From: Chloroflexota bacterium
Lineage (GTDB): Bacteria; Chloroflexota; Limnocylindria; Limnocylindrales; CSP1-4
Direction: 5' to 3'
Length of the DNA: 5,494 nucleotides
NCBI GenBank assembly: GCA_021790375.1
Contig: JAJYEB010000145.1
Coordinates: 1-5,494, forward strand
The translations under genes and the position numbers were made by a program. The notes under the pieces were generated by a model, which was not told the origin of the DNA, did no database searches, and saw nothing but the letters and a program-made list of their open reading frames with translations. Below are positions 3,030 to 5,494 of this stretch, in pieces. The stretch's first letter is position 1; each line of letters starts with the position of its first letter.

Positions 3030-5438
3030 TCAGGCGGGCGTCGCCCTGATCGCCGCCCAGCCGGTGGGAGTCGAAGTCGCAGCTGGAGCGAGGAGCGCGT
3101 CCAGGTCGATCGTGTCGAGAGCAATGTCGTCGGACGGCCGCCCCAGCAGGTAGCCCTGGGCCGCGGTCACGTCCAGGCCGCGAAGCACGCGCAGCTGCTC
3201 GGGCGTCTCGACCCCTTCGGCCACCACCACGGAGCCCCAGCGCTTCGCCAGGTCGATCAGCGACCGGAGCACGGCCAGCGACGACTCGCGGGCCACTCCC
3301 CCCTGCACGAGCGAGAGGTCGATCTTGACGATGTCGAAGTGGATCTGGCTGAGGAGCCGCAGGCCGGCGTTCCCGGAGCCGACGTCGTCGGCGGCGATCC
3401 GCATGCCCGCCCGGCGGCACGCCTGCAGGTTCGACCGCAGGAGCTCCATGTCGTCGATCGCCTCGCGCTCGGTGAGCTCGATCACGACCCGGCCCGGCGC
3501 GAGTCCGAGCCGCTCAAGGGTGCGGGAGAGCGCATGGGCGCTGAACTCGGGCGCCTCGAGACTCCGCGGAGACAGGTTCAGGCTCACCGACCGGTCCGCC
3601 GGGATGGAGGCGGCCGCGGCGGCAAGGACCTCCAGGCACGCCTGATCGAGCTCGACGGTGCGCCCGGACTTCTCGGCGGCCACGAACAGGCTGCCGGGAT
3701 CCTCGAAACCCGATCCGGCCGCGGGCCGCACGAGCCCCTCGAACCCGGTCACGCGCCCGGTCGCCAGCTCGACCACCGGCTGGAACACCGGACGCAGCGC
3801 GCGATGTGCCGCGACCGACGCCACGGCTTGCGACAGCTCGGCGATGGCGTCCTCCCCGTCCAGGGTGTGTTTCGTGGGGTCGAACGCGGCAACGGTGGTC
3901 CGGCCGTGCCGCTTGCACCAGAGCAGGGCGGCGTCGGCCTGCGCGTACAACTCGGCGCGGCTCTCCGCCGGCATCGGGACGGCGGAGACCCCGGCGGAGA
4001 ACGACACCGGGCGCGCGAAGGCTGCTCCGGTGCGCGCGATGCCGGTGTCCGCGGCGCCTGAGCGCGTGACGGCGGTCACGGGCTCGAGGGCCATGCCGAG
4101 CATCCGGTGCGCGACCACCAGGCCGCCGTTCATGTCGGTGTGCGGCATGACCACCGCGAACTCGTCTCCACCGACGCGGAACGCCCGGTCGGTGGCACGG
4201 ATGTGCCGGTTCAGGAACGCACCCACCGACGCCAGCACCGCGTCGCCCGCGGCGTGGCCCGCGGTGTCGTTGACGTGCTTGAAGTCGTCGAGGTCGATCA
4301 GCAGGAGCGCGACCGGCACGCCGTAGCGGCGCGTGACCTGCAGCTGCCGGTCCAGCTCCTCGTAGAACGACCGGTGGTTCCCCAGGCCGGTCAGGCTGTC
4401 GTGGAGCGCGTCGTGGCGGGCGACCTCCAGGCGCTGTGACAGCTCCCGGTGGGATCGATCGAGCTCGACGGCCGGCTGCAGCACCTGGTGAGCCATCCAG
4501 GCGGCAAGCCCGACGAGGACCGCGACGAGCAGGCCGAACAGCGCGAGCAGCGGGATGGGCGGGGCCGCCGGCACGGCCGGGATCGCCACGACCACGGCCA
4601 GGTCACCGAATCCGGGGACCGACGAACCGAGGGGCGAGTAGTCCACGCTCCAGCCGTCGCTCAGGATCGACGTCCACGTCTGCCCCGCCTGCCGGACGAT
4701 GCCCGAGAGCAGCTGGTCGGGCGCCGGCAGGCCCGGCGAGGCGCCCGCGCCGCCACCGGCCGACGAGTTGCGGGCGTCCGCCACGACCGATCCGCTGGAC
4801 GTGTCGACGATGAGCGAGTAGCCGCCGCTCGCCGCGACACCCGCCTGGGGGCCGGCGAGCAGTGCCTGGAGGGAGAGGTCGAAGCGCACCACGCCCACGG
4901 CGTGGCCGCCGCTCACGAGGGGCGCGGCGATGGCCACGCGGGGAGTGCCGTCGGGGCCGTTGAACGGCGTGGAGCGATACACCTGGCCGGCGCGAAGGGC
5001 AAGCGTCGGCTTCAGCAGCGTGGCGTCGACCGGGTCGCTCTCGGCGGACACGAACTGCCCGTCCTCCCAGCGCAGGCGCTCCGTGCCGGACGCACCCACC
5101 ACGGTCGCGACCGGGACCCCGGCGCCCGCCAGCGTGGCGATCGGCTGGAGGTCGGCGCGTGCGGCCGAGACGGGGCCGGTCCCGGCGGCGAGGCGGACCG
5201 CGCTGGTGTTCGCCGCGTAGAGGAGGAGCGCGCTGCGGTCGCGCTCGAGTTCGGCGGTGAACGCGGCAGAGACCTGGTTCCCGGCCTGTGCTGCCTGCGC
5301 GGTCTCGGCCTGGTCGGGCCGTCCGGCGCCCAGGAGCAACGGCAGAGCCAGGCTGATCGCGATCGGGATCGCGGCAGCGGCCAGCAGGGCGAGCGCGAGC
5401 CGGAGCCGCACCAGGCCGAGCCTCGAGGGCACGGGCAC
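3030..5438 (-). CDS. Membrane-bound GGDEF-EAL protein (diguanylate cyclase/cyclic-di-GMP phosphodiesterase); start uncertain, may extend past window
   Basis: Bifunctional-type cyclic-di-GMP enzyme, 802 residues from the GTG at 5438. A hydrophobic helix (7-37) anchors it. An extracytoplasmic sensor-like region (about 38-290, Cache-like in style, weakly supported) follows, then a second helix (about 294-316) and a short linker helix (317-345). The GGDEF domain spans about 346-520. It has IDLDDFKHVND (381-391), intact GGDEF (423-427) and an inhibitory-site RxxD (Arg414-Asp417) five residues before it, so cyclase activity and product inhibition are likely. The EAL domain spans about 535-780. It has EGLVR (567-571), Asn621, Glu654, Asp684-Asp685, Lys705, Glu741 and Gln761, so metal ligands and general base are present. 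However, the DFGTG loop reads DVGSGN and EAL reads EGL. No good Shine-Dalgarno precedes GTG 5438, and the frame is open to the right edge. It is convergent with vapC, 94 bases away. Confidence 0.95.
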   Translation of the reverse strand: MPVPSRLGLVRLRLALALLAAAAIPIAISLALPLLLGAGRPDQAETAQAAQAGNQVSAAFTAELERDRSALLLYAANTSAVRLAAGTGPVSAARADLQPIATLAGAGVPVATVVGASGTERLRWEDGQFVSAESDPVDATLLKPTLALRAGQVYRSTPFNGPDGTPRVAIAAPLVSGGHAVGVVRFDLSLQALLAGPQAGVAASGGYSLIVDTSSGSVVADARNSSAGGGAGASPGLPAPDQLLSGIVRQAGQTWTSILSDGWSVDYSPLGSSVPGFGDLAVVVAIPAVPAAPPIPLLALFGLLVAVLVGLAAWMAHQVLQPAVELDRSHRELSQRLEVARHDALHDSLTGLGNHRSFYEELDRQLQVTRRYGVPVALLLIDLDDFKHVNDTAGHAAGDAVLASVGAFLNRHIRATDRAFRVGGDEFAVVMPHTDMNGGLVVAHRMLGMALEPVTAVTRSGAADTGIARTGAAFARPVSFSAGVSAVPMPAESRAELYAQADAALLWCKRHGRTTVAAFDPTKHTLDGEDAIAELSQAVASVAAHRALRPVFQPVVELATGRVTGFEGLVRPAAGSGFEDPGSLFVAAEKSGRTVELDQACLEVLAAAAASIPADRSVSLNLSPRSLEAPEFSAHALSRTLERLGLAPGRVVIELTEREAIDDMELLRSNLQACRRAGMRIAADDVGSGNAGLRLLSQIHFDIVKIDLSLVQGGVARESSLAVLRSLIDLAKRWGSVVVAEGVETPEQLRVLRGLDVTAAQGYLLGRPSDDIALDTIDLDALLAPAATSTPTGWAAIRATPA

Positions 5439-5463
5439 GTCATCGGTGCCGGGCGCATCGGGG

Positions 5464-5468
5464 CCTCC
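5464..5468 (-). promoter_or_regulatory. GGAGG near the start of the GGDEF-EAL gene, placed for an out-of-frame ATG
   Basis: GGAGG on the minus strand lies 5 bases before ATG 5458-5456, an ideal spacing. That ATG is not in the GGDEF-EAL frame. It is 25 bases before GTG 5438, too far to serve it. It may be chance, a leader peptide start, or a sign of an indel. Confidence 0.3.
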
Positions 5469-5494
5469 GGGAACGCCGGGAACGCCGGGAACGC
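5468..5494. repeat. Three perfect 9-bp tandem repeats (CGGGAACGC), running off the right edge
   Basis: CGGGAACGC is repeated at 5468-5476, 5477-5485 and 5486-5494 without mismatch, and may continue beyond the window. On the minus strand, in the GGDEF-EAL frame, it reads Val-Pro-Gly three times. It is therefore either an N-terminal Pro/Gly-rich tail of that protein or an upstream non-coding repeat. Confidence 0.85.

Noticed and set aside
3339..4061. Plus-strand 240-codon open frame inside the GGDEF-EAL gene
   Set aside because: Antisense shadow of the EAL and GGDEF coding sequence, without its own domain or start signal.
5012..5458. Minus-strand 148-codon frame starting at ATG 5458 behind GGAGG
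   Set aside because: Despite the good start signal, the product is Arg/Ser/Pro-rich shadow of the sensor region. The signal is reported as a start-site anomaly, not as a gene.
1..5494. CRISPR arrays, tRNA or rRNA genes, insertion sequences, phage attachment sites
   Set aside because: No spaced direct repeats, RNA-gene signatures, transposase genes or terminal inverted repeats were seen by reading both strands.

Overview
The window is very GC-rich (about 70% or more by eye). Third codon positions in the real genes are almost all G or C, and GTG starts are frequent. This fits a high-GC soil-type bacterium, most plausibly an actinobacterial lineage (Actinomycetia or Thermoleophilia). That placement is inferred from composition and protein style only; no marker gene is present.

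Layout, left to right. (1) Positions 1-1221, minus strand: a two-gene unit. An eight-helix membrane protein of unknown function is followed by the 5' part of a molybdopterin synthase gene. The small MoaD subunit there reads straight into the start of MoaE, and the gene leaves the window at its left edge. (2) Positions 1222-1354: a divergent control region with -10-like hexamers on both strands, a palindrome overlapping both, and a 100-base leader with two alternative hairpins. (3) Positions 1355-2086, plus strand: an intact metallo-beta-lactamase-fold hydrolase of the UPF0173 (YtkL-like) family. (4) Positions 2087-2277: a gene-free stretch with 10-11 bp GC-rich repeats and a strong 40-base hairpin just before the next promoter. 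(5) Positions 2278-2935, plus strand: a VapBC toxin-antitoxin pair with AbrB-type antitoxin and PIN-domain toxin. (6) Positions 3030-5438 or beyond, minus strand, convergent with vapC: a membrane-anchored cyclic-di-GMP enzyme with an extracytoplasmic sensor region, a GGDEF domain and an EAL domain. Its 5' end is unclear and may lie outside the window.

The toxin-antitoxin locus is the most interesting part. The antitoxin has lost one base, which separates its DNA-binding half from its toxin-binding half. The toxin carries an exact 12-bp in-frame duplication (Ala-Asp-Ala-Tyr twice) at the catalytic aspartate. The two lesions suggest either a decaying locus or a split antitoxin, because a perfect AGGAGG stands 10 bases before an in-frame GTG that would restart the toxin-binding half. 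No clearly new multi-gene system is visible. The other groups (cofactor synthesis, UPF0173 hydrolase, cyclic-di-GMP signalling) look like independent chromosomal genes.
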